Positions 41,529 to 51,579 are shown, counted from the stretch's first letter. The stretch: DNA of 64,000 nucleotides from Prorocentrum cordatum (GCA_963575745.1 CAUYUJ010010435.1:128777-192776); one strand, 5' to 3'. The notes: generated by a model not told the origin, from the letters alone. Numbers and translations: made by a program.

Positions 41529-42195
41529 CTGGGGTCCTTCCTGCTCATCCCCACCGGCCATGGGGAGGGAGGGAGGAGGAGGAGGGGGAAGAAGGATAAG
41601 CGGATGGCTTCATACTGACATGCGTTTGCCGTTCAGGACGATATGAAGACAATCGCTTCAATCATTGTAGATGTTTGCCTTGTCGTATCCTTATGCTGTT
41701 GGTGGTGTCCCGACTTCTTCGACGAAAGCAGTCGACGCATTACTTTAGAATTGTGCCCCCTCTATGAGCTGCCTCTTCCGAGTCATCCTAAAGTCAAAAC
41801 TCATAGTAAGGACGCACGAATGTCCTCAGGGTCCCACCGCGTCCTTGCCTCTGCGGCCCGTCCTTCGCAGTTTTCACTGGCCAGCCTTTCGGGGTCTTGG
41901 CAGCCCGCTACCCGAAAGTACCAATTCCGGAGTTCAAGGCCCTTGCGTCCTCACCGCCCGTCCTTAGCATAGATTTCGATTGTGTTTATCGTCTTTCTCC
42001 TCCTGTATCACAGAGTTGTTCAGCACATGCTGGCTTTCTAACCGGTATGTGCCCAAAGCCGTTGTTACAATTGGGCACGGTTGCCGTTCATCGGGTCAAC
42101 GCAGTAGTTCTTTCTGCCAGTCCCCGCTGGGTTCGATCATTTCTTGTGGCCGTCGGCCAATCCCGACACCGTGCCTGGGGTGTGGGTAGAGAGCC
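41529..42195. other. no gene recognised
   Basis: Mostly unique, moderate GC. A partial duplication (TTTCACTGGCC...GCCCG near 41865 and GCCCTTGCGTCCTCACCGCCC near 41938, both with CGTCCTT) is visible. No domain. Confidence 0.45.
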
Positions 42196-42560
42196 TATTG
42201 GATGTTCGTTGGGGTCTCGCGGGGGGCCGTTTTGGGGCCTCTTGGGCCGTCTTGGGGCGCTCTTGGGCCATTTCAGCGCCTTCTTGAAGGCTTCGTGGGC
42301 TGTCTTGGAGCGTCGGAAAGCCGAAAATGCGAAAAAGATCTGTCAAACACTTAGAGCACATCGGGAATGTATGCCTCTTGGGGCCCTTCCTGGAGGCCTC
42401 TTGTGGCGTCGTGGAGGCCTCTTGGGACAGAGGACATCTTGGGCGTATTGGAGCGATCGTTTGGCGATTCTAAGCCCTCCTGGACTCATGGGAGGGTTCG
42501 GAAGGTCGCTTGGGGGGGGGGGCCCAGCGTCCACAGGAGTCGCAAGAAACACTTCTCAAC
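42196..42560 (-). repeat. CCAAGA/CTTGGG family copy
   Basis: CTTGGGCCGTCTTGGGGC, GTCTTGGAGCGTCGGAAAG and GGAGGCCTCTTGTGG. Same family and orientation as blocks A and A', with a diverged single-copy core (CGAAAATGCGAAAAAGATC). Confidence 0.75.
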
Positions 42561-42681
42561 TCACGGGAGCCAGCCCGGAAAACCCCAGGAAGGTTTGGGT
42601 CCGGGCATTTGAACATTTAGTGCAACTCTCGCCGCAGCAGCTGCTGCACAGCGTTCCACATTCCAGTGCTGCATGAGCCTC

Positions 42682-42892
42682 GGGGCACTCCACTTCTGAC
42701 GAACGAACAACACACCCATACCCATAGGGGGGTCGTTGGGAGGAGGACTGGCTATGGGTATGGGTGCGGGCTTTCGGACCCTGGGGAACGCTCCCGTTCG
42801 AGCGGGGACCCCCATCCGACAACACGCACCCATAGCCCTCTCCGACCCCCTTATGGGTATGGATGTGTGTTGTTGGTTTGTCAACTTCGTGC
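42682..42892. mobile_element. foldback with CAACACACCCATACCCATA arms
   Basis: The left arm (GGCACTCC...TGACGAACGAACAACA, CACCCATACCCATAGGGG) is the inverted complement of the right arm (CCCCCTTATGGGTATGG, TGTGTTGTTGGTTTGTCAAC, TTCGTGCC). A second, inner inverted pair (GGCTATGGGTATGGGTGCGG against CGCACCCATAGCC) makes a nested hairpin. Confidence 0.75.
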
Positions 42893-43116
42893 CAGGAGCA
42901 CGGTGGCGGATGATGAGTGATGCCGTGCCCCTCCACGCTGGGATTGATGGGGCGGTCCCCGCTGCATCGGAGTGCAGCGGTATCGCCTCGGACGCGGCCC
43001 TCGGCATCGAGGGCGCGCGCACCTCCGACGGGCTCCAGCAGGCCGACCAGACCACCACATCAGCCACTCCTCCCTGGGAGGAGGAGGACCCGCCCACGGG
43101 CGGGGCCAAGAACTTG

Positions 43117-43289
43117 AACGCCCGAAATGGGTACGGAAAAAATGGGCACTATGCCCAACAGCGGCCGCTGTTGGGCAGGCGGCCTGCTGTCTCGAATGGA
43201 CACAGGCCGCGGCGGCGTGAGTATTCCTGTTCAAAATGGACAGCTGTTGGGCATTGTACCCATTCTTTCCGTACCCATTTCGGGCGTCC
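43117..43289 (-). mobile_element. TIR foldback element, copy 4, most intact
   Basis: ACGCCCGAAATGGGTACGG at the left and the inverted CCGTACCCATTTCGGGCGT at the right, each about 45 bases, extending to ATGCCCAACAGC / GCTGTTGGGCAT. The interior matches the reverse complement of the copies at 18.8 and 22.7 kb, so this one is inverted. A perfect 24-base palindrome at 43153-43176 is centred on GCGGCCGC. Confidence 0.85.
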
Positions 43290-43715
43290 AAAAAGAACGA
43301 ATTGCACGCGCAGCGGTGGCGGGGAAACCAGGTTGCTCGCGTACAACCTCGGCTTTCGACGCTCGAGGCCACACTGCGGGATTTCATAGGACACGTCGGA
43401 GCTACGAAGTCCGCAGCGTCCCCAGTTCCACCGGCACGACAGCGTGAAGCCGCATCGAGGCCATTGACACGACTCAAGCGCCGCATCCGTGATGTAGAAG
43501 AGCGGCAGGACATGCGTACTCCGCAGAAGCTCGCTCAGCTGGCCAAAGCTATGTTGCCAGCCGAGCCCAGTTCTCCGATGGTATCAGCGACACGGTCCAA
43601 GAGTTCATCGGTGCCGCCTTCATATTCGTTGCCGAAGTTTCACCAGTACGATGCAGCACAATCGCCAAACATCGCTTGCCGGACTGCCCAGGAATTCGAC
43701 AACGTGACCGAGTGA
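43290..43715 (+). CDS. unidentified coding-like segment
   Basis: The plus frame runs from the TIR element to a stop at 43713-43715. It has varied, helix-rich composition (LSTLEATLRDFIGHVGATK, RLKRRIRDVEERQDMRTPQ, KLAQLAKAMLPAEP) and ends SPNIACRTAQEFDNVTE. The only upstream ATG (43236) is inside the TIR element, so the true start is probably upstream or spliced. No domain recognised. It could be an exon, or the gag-like part of a retroelement, but no reverse transcriptase motif was seen nearby. Confidence 0.3.
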   Translation, partial: KKNELHAQRWRGNQVARVQPRLSTLEATLRDFIGHVGATKSAASPVPPARQREAASRPLTRLKRRIRDVEERQDMRTPQKLAQLAKAMLPAEPSSPMVSATRSKSSSVPPSYSLPKFHQYDAAQSPNIACRTAQEFDNVTE

Positions 43716-44322
43716 AGCAGTGCCCAGGGGCAGTCGATCACCAACGCCGCAGTCACCGTCGTCATCTTGATTGCTGGGGGTCGAACCCTCGAGGGATGGG
43801 AGGAGCAGGAGACACCGGTCGACGGGGAGCGGTGCCAAGCTGGTCCGAGCTTATGGCACATCTTTTGACTCCAGCGCTCTCCGACGTGCTGGCCTGCCCA
43901 GAGGTGGTCGCCACGACGAGATCGTGGCCACTCCCGACCGCAAGCCCACGGCTCTCAGGTGGGGGGCGCGGGAGTGGGGTCCGGAGGTCCGCTAAGAGTG
44001 TTTCGTTGTGTATGTGTGCTCGTAATTTTCTGGAGCTCGCCAGTGCAAGCATTTGACTTCATCATGTATGCGCACAAGTCTGATATGCGCATTGTCAACG
44101 CAACACGTTTTGGCGCGCGCTCTGTCTTTGACTTGTGCGAAGCAGCAGTTGTAGCATAAAACATAATTGCCCTGATCCGGTTCTGAGTGGTTGTCCTGTA
44201 ACCATCTCATCACGCGTTTGTGGCCCCATCGTGCGACATTTTACCACCGACCCTGGTTTGCACAGAAATCGTCGCAGCCCAAACGCCCCGCCCATATCCT
44301 CGGACGCGCGATAGGGATGACC
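43716..44322. other. coding-like but unresolved
   Basis: Both strands stay open in parts. Plus LVRAYGTSFDSSALRRAG and minus LAVGSGHDLVVATTSGQAS overlap at about 43830-43950 and cannot both be real. 43990-44160 is unique, less GC-rich, and has no clear frame. Confidence 0.35.
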
Positions 44323-44640
44323 ATGCGCAACATGCAGGACACAGCGCTGTCAGTTCAAGCTTTGAACAACCAGGAGGTGGCGAAACAAAGGACAGTGGCA
44401 CTTCCAGCAGGAGGGCCAGGGACCGATAATACATTCTCTGGTCGGAAGTATCGCCCAAATGCCGATCAACCGCGCTGGGCATCGACGCGCGAACAGTCAT
44501 TCACATGTTTTCATTGGCGCCCCCAGGCGTTGCGGTGGAGTCTGGCGGGCAGCCCGACGCGCTCGCGCAGGGCAGTTTCAAAGGGAATCGCAGCTTGAAG
44601 CAGCAGGTGCTCGACAAAAAGGCACGCGTTGCGACCCCGG
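44323..44640 (+). CDS. unidentified coding-like segment
   Basis: The plus frame reads MRNMQDTALSVQALNNQEV, AKQRTVALPAGGPGTDNTF and YRPNADQPRW, compositionally protein-like. From about 44505 a different plus frame (GSFKGNRSLKQQVLDKKAR, RRLQAWEVSRRPRGDTNTD) looks better, so a frame change or intron is needed. No family recognised. Confidence 0.2.
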
Positions 44641-44984
44641 GGCGCAGCGACCGACGCTTGCGACGTAGGCTCCAAGCGTGGGAAGTATCGCGCAGGCCTA
44701 GAGGTGACACCAACACCGATATCGGCGGTGTTCCTCCACCGAGGGAAGAAGGCCCCGATCTCGGCGATGGCGGTAATATTCTGGCTTTCAAGGCGACCGA
44801 CAGATTACCGCCAACGCCGAAATCTAGCATTATCTTCCCCTTGTGGAGGCAACCCTCTGTTTTGGTTTTGGTCCCCACGTCCGGGCCTCCAAAAGTAGAC
44901 GAACGTGAACTACCTGGGATAGTGGCTATGCGTGCGGGTGGCCACTGACATTGTCACGCGTGGGCGGGGATGTCCACGGCGTCG

Positions 44985-45222
44985 CGCAGATTGGCCATGG
45001 GCGCATTGGCCCGCAGTTTCGGCTGCGTCGATACGTCGTTCGTGGACGCAACCACTGCGACACAGTGGGGGATAGTTGTTGTGGCAGCCGTTCAAGCATA
45101 TAGGAAATCATGGCACGCGGACAGCGAACGTTGTGCATATGAACACTTGTGCGCGCTCGACCAGTTGTTGCTTGCAGAGGGTGGACATAATGATTGCGTG
45201 ATCGCAGTTGCGCGGGGATGAC
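44985..45222 (+). CDS. unidentified coding-like segment
   Basis: The plus frame MGALARSFGCVDTSFVDAT, then WGIVVVAAVQAYRKSWHAD, SERCAYEHLCALDQLLLAE, to a stop at 45220. No domain. FVDATTAT faintly recalls the VVDASHT peptide of the 13.2-13.9 kb foldback arms and VVDATTLDT near 23.4 kb. Confidence 0.25.
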
Positions 45223-46070
45223 CTCCTGCGCACGGCGCTGGTAGCGACCCCAATCGCCCAGATCTTGAGAGAGGCGGGAAAATCAAACTTAAGAGATTCC
45301 GGCACGCCGCGCAAAGAGCACGGGACGACCGGGCGAACACAATGAAACACATGAGGAGACGCCGCGCATGCGAAACCCATTCCGTGCATGTCTGGCTCAG
45401 CGTCTCCAAGAATACAGATTGCGATCGCGTGGAACACAGCCGCGCACGGGGGCGGCCTCGGCGACGCACGTCGAGTCGGGGGTGGCGCGGCGAGGGGCGC
45501 GCGCGCGCCATGGGCATGAAGCAAGGGGCAAGCCTTGGGCGTCCGTCTTGGGTCCGAGATCCCCGTTCGGATAAAGCTTCTGCCCGGTGCAACATCGAGC
45601 CCGAATGATTTCTGGCATGCGCGTTCCGCGCGGAATCGGGAGAACGCGAGGACGTTTTCAATGCAGATTTCGTTGAAGAGACCGGGCTTGACGCGGGTGA
45701 CTTCGCACTGGGGGGCAGCGCGCTCGCTGCGCCAGCGCCCTGATATCACGGGCCCCTTGAGCTCGTTATTCTCCTCCGATGCAGTTGCTATTCGCGGGTT
45801 TCCTCCGGGGCATTTTGCTGATCGAAATTTACGCAGTCAGCGACCTTCCGTTAAAACGTCTGGACCCCCGCCCCCTCAAAGGTTAAGAATGAAAGGGGGG
45901 CGGAGGGCGGCGGGGCTCGCTCAGGGCTCGCTCAGGGGGAGCGGCGTCGGCAGCTGCCGCCCGATAGTTTGGGCCCGTCTGGGCTCTGCGCGCGAGGTCA
46001 TTGTCCTGTCGTCTCCGCCCTCCCCCCCCCCGCTCCTCCGTCTACGCGCGCCCCGGGCTAGGTGCCATAT
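45223..46070. other. no gene resolved
   Basis: The minus strand has a frame (VKPGLFNEICIENVLAFSRF, RAERACQKSFGLDVAPGRS, about 45590-45710) that reads like protein but degenerates into Pro/Arg-rich sequence. The plus strand offers nothing better. 45760-45900 is unique and AT-richer. Confidence 0.3.
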
Positions 46071-46263
46071 CATGCGCCAGATGTCGTTGACGTTCCCGGC
46101 CGATCTCTGCGAGGTGCTTGCAAATGTGATGAAAGGAAACAAAATACCTTCCGACGAGGGCGGAGTGTCTTTCTTGCTGCAGAGGATCTGCGACTCGTTG
46201 ACTGCAGTCGCGCGCGCTGGCAGGGCGCCGCCTCAAGCCCGCTCCAATCGCCGGGGCGTGTGA
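46071..46263 (+). CDS. unidentified coding-like segment
   Basis: The plus frame MRQMSLTFPADLCEVLANVM, KGNKIPSDEGGVSFLLQRIC, DSLTAVARAG to a stop at 46261-46263. It looks like a helical protein end. Overlaps nothing convincing on the other strand. No family recognised. Confidence 0.25.
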
Positions 46264-46462
46264 GACGATGGCGAGGAGTTCGTTCTGAGCAAGCCTGCGA
46301 CGCCTAGGACAGAGGCGATTGAGACCGCGATCGCCATGCCCGTCAAAGCCCGCACGGCAAAGTCATTGCCGTCGCGGGCGAACCAATCAGCAACGAGAAG
46401 GCCAAGCATGACGCGGCTGAACGCAAGGATTGCATGGCCATAGTACCTTAAGATCCAGCGGG
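46240..46462 (-). CDS. unidentified membrane-protein-like segment
   Basis: Minus-strand frame without a long ATG-initiated ORF: WILRYYGHAILAFSRVMLGL, LVADWFARDGNDFAVRAL, TGMAIAVSIASVLGVAGLL, then RTNSSPSSH and a stop. It has two hydrophobic helices separated by a polar DWFARDGND loop, as in a small membrane protein or one exon of a larger one. Its end overlaps the plus-strand candidate at 46071-46263, so at most one is likely real there. Confidence 0.3.
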
Positions 46463-46683
46463 GGCGTCGGAGGTGAGGGGGTGAGATCGAAGTGGAACGG
46501 GGGGCCCCCCTACCGGGAAATCGTTTTCGGTTTCGTGTTCGCGCGTGCCCTGCGCGCGGGCGACGCGAAGCTGCGTGGGCGGGCGAGAAGTGCCCCGCCT
46601 CTGGCTGAGGCGCGGCCTGACCAAATGTTTCCTGTCCGGGGCCCGGTGGCGTGCGGTGTCCCGCCGGTGCCCCGTCGGTGCCC

Positions 46684-47905
46684 CGATGATGAGGATGATG
46701 ATGATGGCGATGTGAATGATGATGCTATGCTGATGGTGATGGCCATGGTGGTGATGAAGATGGCGTCCCGATGGTGATGATGCTGATGTTGCTGACGATG
46801 ATGACGGTGTCACGATGAAGATGATGATGTTGATGAGGTTGTGATGAGGATGATGATATGATGATGGTGATGATGAAGATGATGATTGTGTGTTCGATGA
46901 TCCTGATGAGGTTGGTGATGATGTTTTTGGTGATGATGGTGGTGATGATGCTGATGGTGTCCCGATGATGATGATGCTGATGATGATGACGAGGATGGTG
47001 TGCCGAGGATGTGGATGAGGATGTTGGCGACGAGGATGCTGATGATGGGCATGCTGTTGAGATGCGGATGATGATTTTGATGATGATGATGGCGCGGATG
47101 ATGTTGATCGCCATCGTGGTAATGATGAGGATGTCCCGATGCTGATAATGTTGATGATGTTGATGTTTTGGGTGGTGATGATGGTATCCCGATAATGATG
47201 ATGATGTCGATACTCTTGATTAAGTTGATGGTGGTGGGATGATGATATGATGGGATGATGGACATGATGATGATGATGGAGTCCCGATGATGATGATGAG
47301 GTTGGTGCTGATGCTTCTGATGATGGCGATGGTGATGATGATGATGGTGTCCCCATGATGATGATGTTGATAATGATGATGGCGATGACGATGCTAGCGC
47401 CCTGGTAGTGATTATGATCATGAGGATATTGATGACGTGATGTTGATGATGTTAATGACGGTGGCCCAATCATGGTGATGCCGATGTTGATGATAATGTT
47501 GATGATGATGAGTGTGTCCCAATGGTGGTGGTTGTGATGATGATGATGGTGACGCTGATGATGGTGCCCCGAATATGATGCTGCTGATTATGATAATGTT
47601 GTCGATGATGATGATGATGGTGTCCCGATGGCTTTGATGTTGATGACGTTGTCCGTGATGATAATATGATGATTGTGGTGTTTCGATGATGATGATAATG
47701 GTGGTGTCCCGATGATGATGTTGATGGTGATGGTGATGGTGAAGATAATGGTGCCCCGATGATGATGATGGTGATGGTCATGATGTTGATCATGTTGGTG
47801 ATGAAGTGGTGATGATGATGACGGTGTCCCGATGATGATGATGATAATGATGTTGATGACGTTGCTGACGATGATGTTGATGATGAATATGATGACGTTG
47901 ATTGC
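46684..47905 (+). repeat. GAT satellite with GTGTCCCGATGATGATG units
   Basis: GATGATGATG interrupted about every 30-80 bases by GGTGTCCCGATG or GGTGCCCCGATG, indicating a higher-order unit. Minus-strand frames give His/Ser/Ile-rich by-products. Confidence 0.95.
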
Positions 47906-48112
47906 GATATCGATTGTGATGTCGATAGTGAAACCGAATGTGAGATATAATGCGAGATCGGTATTGTGAGATCGATTGTCAGGTCGATTGTGACATCGAT
48001 CGAATGAAATAAATCGAGTGGGATCGATTGCGAGATCGATCGGGTGAGAGCGATCGAGCGAGAGCAATAGTGATATTGATAGTGGGATCGATAGTGAGAC
48101 CGATCGAATGAG
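47890..48112 (+). repeat. GATCGAT/GAGATCGATTG array
   Basis: Dense short units such as GAGATCGATTGTGA, GTGGGATCGAT and CGATCGAATGAGA. GATC or ATCGAT occurs more than 20 times in about 220 bases. Confidence 0.9.
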
Positions 48113-48115
48113 ACG

Positions 48116-48469
48116 TTGTTTCCCCCCCGAACTACCTTATCACCCGAAAGGTGGTCGTATAGGTACGGAACTGGGGACGCTGCATCTGAAAACGACAAGC
48201 TTTCACAGCAAAGAACGGCACATGTCGGGCAGACGTTGCTGTGGCGTTGGTTTATGTATGTTTTTGTGGAGGTGATCTTCGCGGTATGCCATGAGGCCAG
48301 ACGTTCACGGCGACAGTTCATGCAGTGTCAGAAGCGTTCCATTGAGGAGCGCGGCAGTGACGATGATGTGTTTGCCCATGAGGAAACGCGCATCTGGAAG
48401 AAACCCACACCCGCCGAAATATGTCCATTGTGCGTGAGACCTCTTTTACGTGACCTCTCTTATATGTAA
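48116..48469 (+). CDS. unidentified coding-like ORF
   Basis: ATG at 48116, stop at 48467-48469, 117 residues. Varied composition: DAASENDKLSQQRTAHVGQ, TLLWRWFMYVFVEVIFAVC (one hydrophobic helix), EARRSRRQFMQCQKRSIEER, GSDDDVFAHEETRIWKKPTP and ICPLCVRPLL. The CPLC near the end could be a metal-binding remnant. The minus strand is partly open as well. No family recognised. Confidence 0.25.
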   Translation: MFPPRTTLSPERWSYRYGTGDAASENDKLSQQRTAHVGQTLLWRWFMYVFVEVIFAVCHEARRSRRQFMQCQKRSIEERGSDDDVFAHEETRIWKKPTPAEICPLCVRPLLRDLSYM

Positions 48470-48660
48470 CCTCTCGTGTTCTCTCATACATGATGTCTCT
48501 TCTCGGTGACCTCCGTTGTCGGTGGCATCCCTTCTATATGACCTCTGTTACGTGTGATCTTCTTTGTCGTTGGTAAATCTTGTATGTGGGCTCTCTTCTA
48601 TGTGACCTCTGGTCGGTGGCTTCTGTTGGCAACGGCCTCTCTGATGTGTGCGCATTCATG
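48431..48660 (+). repeat. TATGTGACCTCTCTTC minisatellite
   Basis: Diverged 20-30-base units around GTGACCTCT and TTCTATGTG/TTGTCGGTGGC. Confidence 0.85.
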
Positions 48661-49190
48661 ACCAGAAGTGTCCCCCCTCCGCCCAGAGCGCGGAGAGCCG
48701 CCGCCCACCATTTTTCCCCCGTCCTCCTTCGCCTCCTTGTCCTCGTCCACTTCATCACTATACATCGCGTTTCTCTCCCCCGTTCTCGAGAAAAAAAAAG
48801 AACAAGCCGACTAGGAAACCAGGGTCCAGATTCCGACCCCCGTCCCTTGCCCCCAGGGCCCGATCCATAGGTCCAAGGCGTACGCGCGGCATGTTGAGGG
48901 CATCTGAAAGTAGCACAGTTGGCGTGCGGCAGAAAGGGTTTTTCTCTTGAAGGAGTATGGCAAACTTACACAGGCGGGGGGCTCCTGTGGGAGTTGGGGG
49001 GGCCTCGGGAGAAGCGGTGAGGACTGCCGATTAAGGCCGAAAAGTGCGATGGAGTGGGGAGAAGTTCGGGGGGGGGCGGTTAGAAGTGCCGAGGAGTACA
49101 ATGGAAACCTTTGGAACCTTCTAGGAACCGAGGACGTCCGCAACCCAAAAAATTGTTCCCAGGAGACCTCCATGGGTTCGGAGGCCTCCA
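48661..49190. other. no gene recognised
   Basis: Contains an A-run (48790-48799) and unique sequence. Frames 48947-49627 (plus) and 48811-49587 (minus) overlap throughout and neither has a recognised domain. Confidence 0.4.
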
Positions 49191-49199
49191 GAGCTCTCT

Positions 49200-49420
49200 G
49201 GCTGGATGTCGTCGCCGTCGACGCCGCCACCGCCGCCGACGCCGCCACCGCCGACGCCGCCGCCGGACAACGGCACGTGCTCCCTGGGCGTTCCCACGCG
49301 CTTCTCGCCTGGAGGCCGGGGTCCGTACTGGCGGTGTTTCGGGGGGGGTCTGTGCATTTTAGGGTATTTCGTACTGGCCCGCACTGGCGGTGGCTCAAGG
49401 ACGAAACCCCCGGGATGAGG
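49200..49420 (+). CDS. possible Pro/Thr linker exon
   Basis: The plus frame reads SPSTPPPPPTPPPPTPPP, DNGTCSLGVPTRFSPGG and RGPYWRCFGGGLCILGYFV, a Pro-rich linker followed by Cys-containing sequence, in keeping with the Cys-rich exon fragments at 36-58 kb. The repeat is GCCGCCACC-based, so it may be a by-product. Confidence 0.2.
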
Positions 49421-49779
49421 GATCCCAGTGGGGGGGGTCGCTCCGCACCAGGCATTTCCGACATACATAAACATGGTCCCACTTCAAACGCGCAAGTTGC
49501 TTGCAGAACGCACGCAAATTCTCGCCCGCTTCTGCCGCGCAGATTATCATCGGGGGCTGGTCTACCACGCAATGAACAAGTCTTCATGGAATCTTGTGAT
49601 GTTTACAGCGTGGAGCATGCATTTTAGAGCTTCCAACGAGAATTCACGCTGCAGCGCCCCAGGGCTTAAGTCCCAGAGAACCTAATCAAAGCACCGGGCT
49701 TGCGAGACAAGAGGGCGCCAATCTTGTTTGTGATTTGAATTGGATGTTTGGAATTGCTGGAATGAGAATCCCAGAAGTC
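49421..49779. other. no gene recognised
   Basis: Unique sequence of average composition. Short frames only. Confidence 0.45.
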
Positions 49780-50090
49780 CTGTGATTTCATGTTGACTTG
49801 TTGGATATCTCGAATTCAGAACCTTAGAGGACGTCAGCGTGGATTTTCGCTGGAGGGTGTAAAATTCCAGAAATCCCGAGCATCTAAATGGAATCGCAGG
49901 AGTCCTGGAGTCCTTGTCGCAGAAGCCCCTAACATTTCAATAACATCACACGTGTAGGTGCCTTCTGGTTTCGCAAACACTGTGATGTCAGTGGGATATC
50001 TGGGATTCAGAGCGCATGGCGTCTGCAGCTGGATTTTCGCTGGAGGCTGTTAAAATGCAGAATTCAAGAACATCCGAATGAAATCACATG
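49780..50090 (+). repeat. two ~190-bp tandem units
   Basis: GGATATCTCGAATTCAGA with TGGATTTTCGCTGGAGGGTG and AAAATTCCAGAA recur near 49992 as GGATATCTGGGATTCAGA, TGGATTTTCGCTGGAGGCTG and AAAATGCAGAA, each followed by CATC-AA-G-AATC-CA. Confidence 0.8.
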
Positions 50091-50188
50091 GCTTCTGCGA
50101 TCGCCACCCCAGGAATCCAAAACCTCCAAACGAAACCACAAGGTTTGGCGCCCTCTCGTCTCGCTGCTTCCTTGTAATTGTGTGCTTG

Positions 50189-50245
50189 TGTCTGTCTCTC
50201 TCTCTCTCTCTTTGTTTTGTTCTCTCTCTCTCTCTCTCTCTCCCT
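50189..50245 (+). repeat. (CT)n tract
   Basis: TCTCTCTC with TTTGTTTTGT in the middle. First of three pyrimidine tracts in 1.5 kb on the plus strand. Confidence 0.9.
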
Positions 50246-50454
50246 TTGCCCTGTCGGAAGAGGAGGGGGAGGAGGAGGAGCAGCAGGAGGAGGGGCTGCA
50301 GCGGCAGGGCGAGCAGTAACAGCATGTGGAGGATGCGAAGGATAATGATTCATACAATGTGGAAAGAGGAGAAAGGAAACGAAAGAGGAGTTGGGAAAGG
50401 ACAGCCGTCGACAGAAAAGAAGACGATGAGTGGGTGCTGAGGGTAGCTGCCCAC

Positions 50455-50645
50455 ACACACACATATGTATATTTGTATATTTACATATATATATATATGT
50501 ATGGATAGGTCTATGCATTTTCATATCTATATGTAAATGTATATGTAAACGTACATGTATGTGTAGATACGATTGTATATGTGTGTAGTATATATCGTCA
50601 TATATGTATGTATGTTTACATCCACATACCTATGTGTATAGCTAT
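50455..50645. repeat. CATATGTATA AT-rich microsatellite
   Basis: (CA)n then TATATATATGTATG, CATATCTATATG and TGTATATGTGTG units. Confidence 0.9.
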
Positions 50646-50789
50646 GAATCCGTTGTTTGCGGCATCTTTTGGGGCCTATCCCAGACCCCAGGACCGCCAA
50701 TAACAAATGTTGAAGGAAAGCGTTATCTTCCAGACGAGGTCGATCGTGGGGCGGGTGCTCTCACCTACTGTAGGAACCACGGCGTCGAG

Positions 50790-50889
50790 TGATTAAATCT
50801 CTTTCTCTCTTTCTTTTTGTTTCTCTCTCTCCCTCTTTCTCGTTTGCCTCTGCACCCCCCTCCCACTCTCCCTCCCCAGACCGCGCCAG
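50790..50889 (+). promoter_or_regulatory. candidate 3' splice site with 90-base pyrimidine tract
   Basis: TCTCTTTCTCTCTTTC through CTCCCACTCTCCCTCCCCAG, then a second AG ten bases later (CGCCAG|GACTGC). AG|G is the acceptor style of dinoflagellate introns. The frame opened by the second AG is the Cys-rich segment at 50890. Confidence 0.5.
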
Positions 50890-50973
50890 GACTGCGCGGT
50901 GAACTGCTTCGTGGACGGGGTGTCCGCCTCCTGCAGGGACCGCGTGAGCTGGGCCGTGGGGCACCTGTTCCAG
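50890..50973 (+). CDS. possible exon: first half of a CAVNC...CRDRV Cys-rich domain
   Basis: The plus frame reads DCAVNCFVDGVSASC, RDRVSWAVGHLFQ. As I remember dinoflagellate predicted proteins, a domain with C--xC---G-SA-C-DRV--A--H-F is followed by AC--A---V---C--C--C-----C. This is its first half. The second half occurs in the same orientation at 57924. A strong acceptor precedes it (50889) and an AG|GA donor follows the Gln codon at 50973; another GA donor lies three bases later. Function unknown; the Cys spacing suggests a disulphide-rich extracellular domain. Confidence 0.45.
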
Positions 50974-51098
50974 GAGGAGCCTGGCCGGAGGAGTGGGGCT
51001 CCTGGCGAGTTGAGGTCAGGAGGATGCGGCGGAATGGGATCGGATGCGGCGCCGCGTCACTTTGGTCGTCCATCCTTGTCCTCTTCCTCCATCCTTGA

Positions 51099-51168
51099 GC
51101 ACTGTGCCCGACTTCACTGTTTCGGCCACGGTCTTCGTGGCGCCTGCCCTGCGGCCTCAACCGTCCGA
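51099..51168 (+). CDS. possible small exon
   Basis: After a pyrimidine-rich stretch ending CATCCTTGAG, one plus frame reads TVPDFTVSATVFVAPALRPQ, then PSERT, with G/C-rich third positions. A GT donor (GGACG|GTGAGG) follows. Competing frames are open too. Confidence 0.2.
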
Positions 51169-51239
51169 GCGGACGGTGAGGCACTGCCTTCCGACGGCCT
51201 GCAGACGCAGGTCCAGCTGACGCTTCGGGTGTGCGTGCC

Positions 51240-51392
51240 CAGTGGCCTGCCGAAGAAGAGGAATGGGATCGAGAGAAGACACGCGTCGACCATGACCAGC
51301 ACGTCGTGGATTTTTGTCTTGAAGTGGGCCTGGGTCGTGGTCCGTGCCGGCCGTCGCCGATTCCCGAGAGCGGTCCACGAAGCGACAGTGAG
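51240..51392 (+). CDS. probable exon, acidic protein of unknown function
   Basis: The plus frame lacks ATG but is strongly protein-like: WPAEEEEWDREKTRVDHDQ, HVVDFCLEVGLGRGPCRPS, PIPESGPRSDSE. It follows GTGCCCAG| and can end at a GA donor (GTGAG|GAAG) in phase 0, joining in frame to the exon at 51723. Read straight through, the frame stops at 51405-51407. A GT donor (GGACG|GTGACA) at 51402 is possible but would break the frame with 51723. Not a recognised family. Confidence 0.4.
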
Positions 51393-51579
51393 GAAGATGG
51401 ACGGTGACAAAGATCGGCCCCGACGGTTCAGCAGTAGTCTAGGGCGAAGAGAAGGTATTGTAATGGCCTCTGGCAAGTGCCGCCGATCCCGGGGGCTCCG
51501 GATTCGGTGATTTTCGCGGTTTTGTGGCCTCCTCCTTCCTCCCTCCTCGATTTTTCCGGTCCTCTTTCTTCTCCTCTAG

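Noticed and set aside
43780-43800. Second T-arm-like sequence (GGGTTCGACCCCC, minus strand)
   Set aside because: No cloverleaf could be formed around it.
43290-46460. Retrotransposon with reverse transcriptase
   Set aside because: No FADD/YxDD-like motif, RNase H or integrase signature was seen in any frame. The segments remain unidentified.
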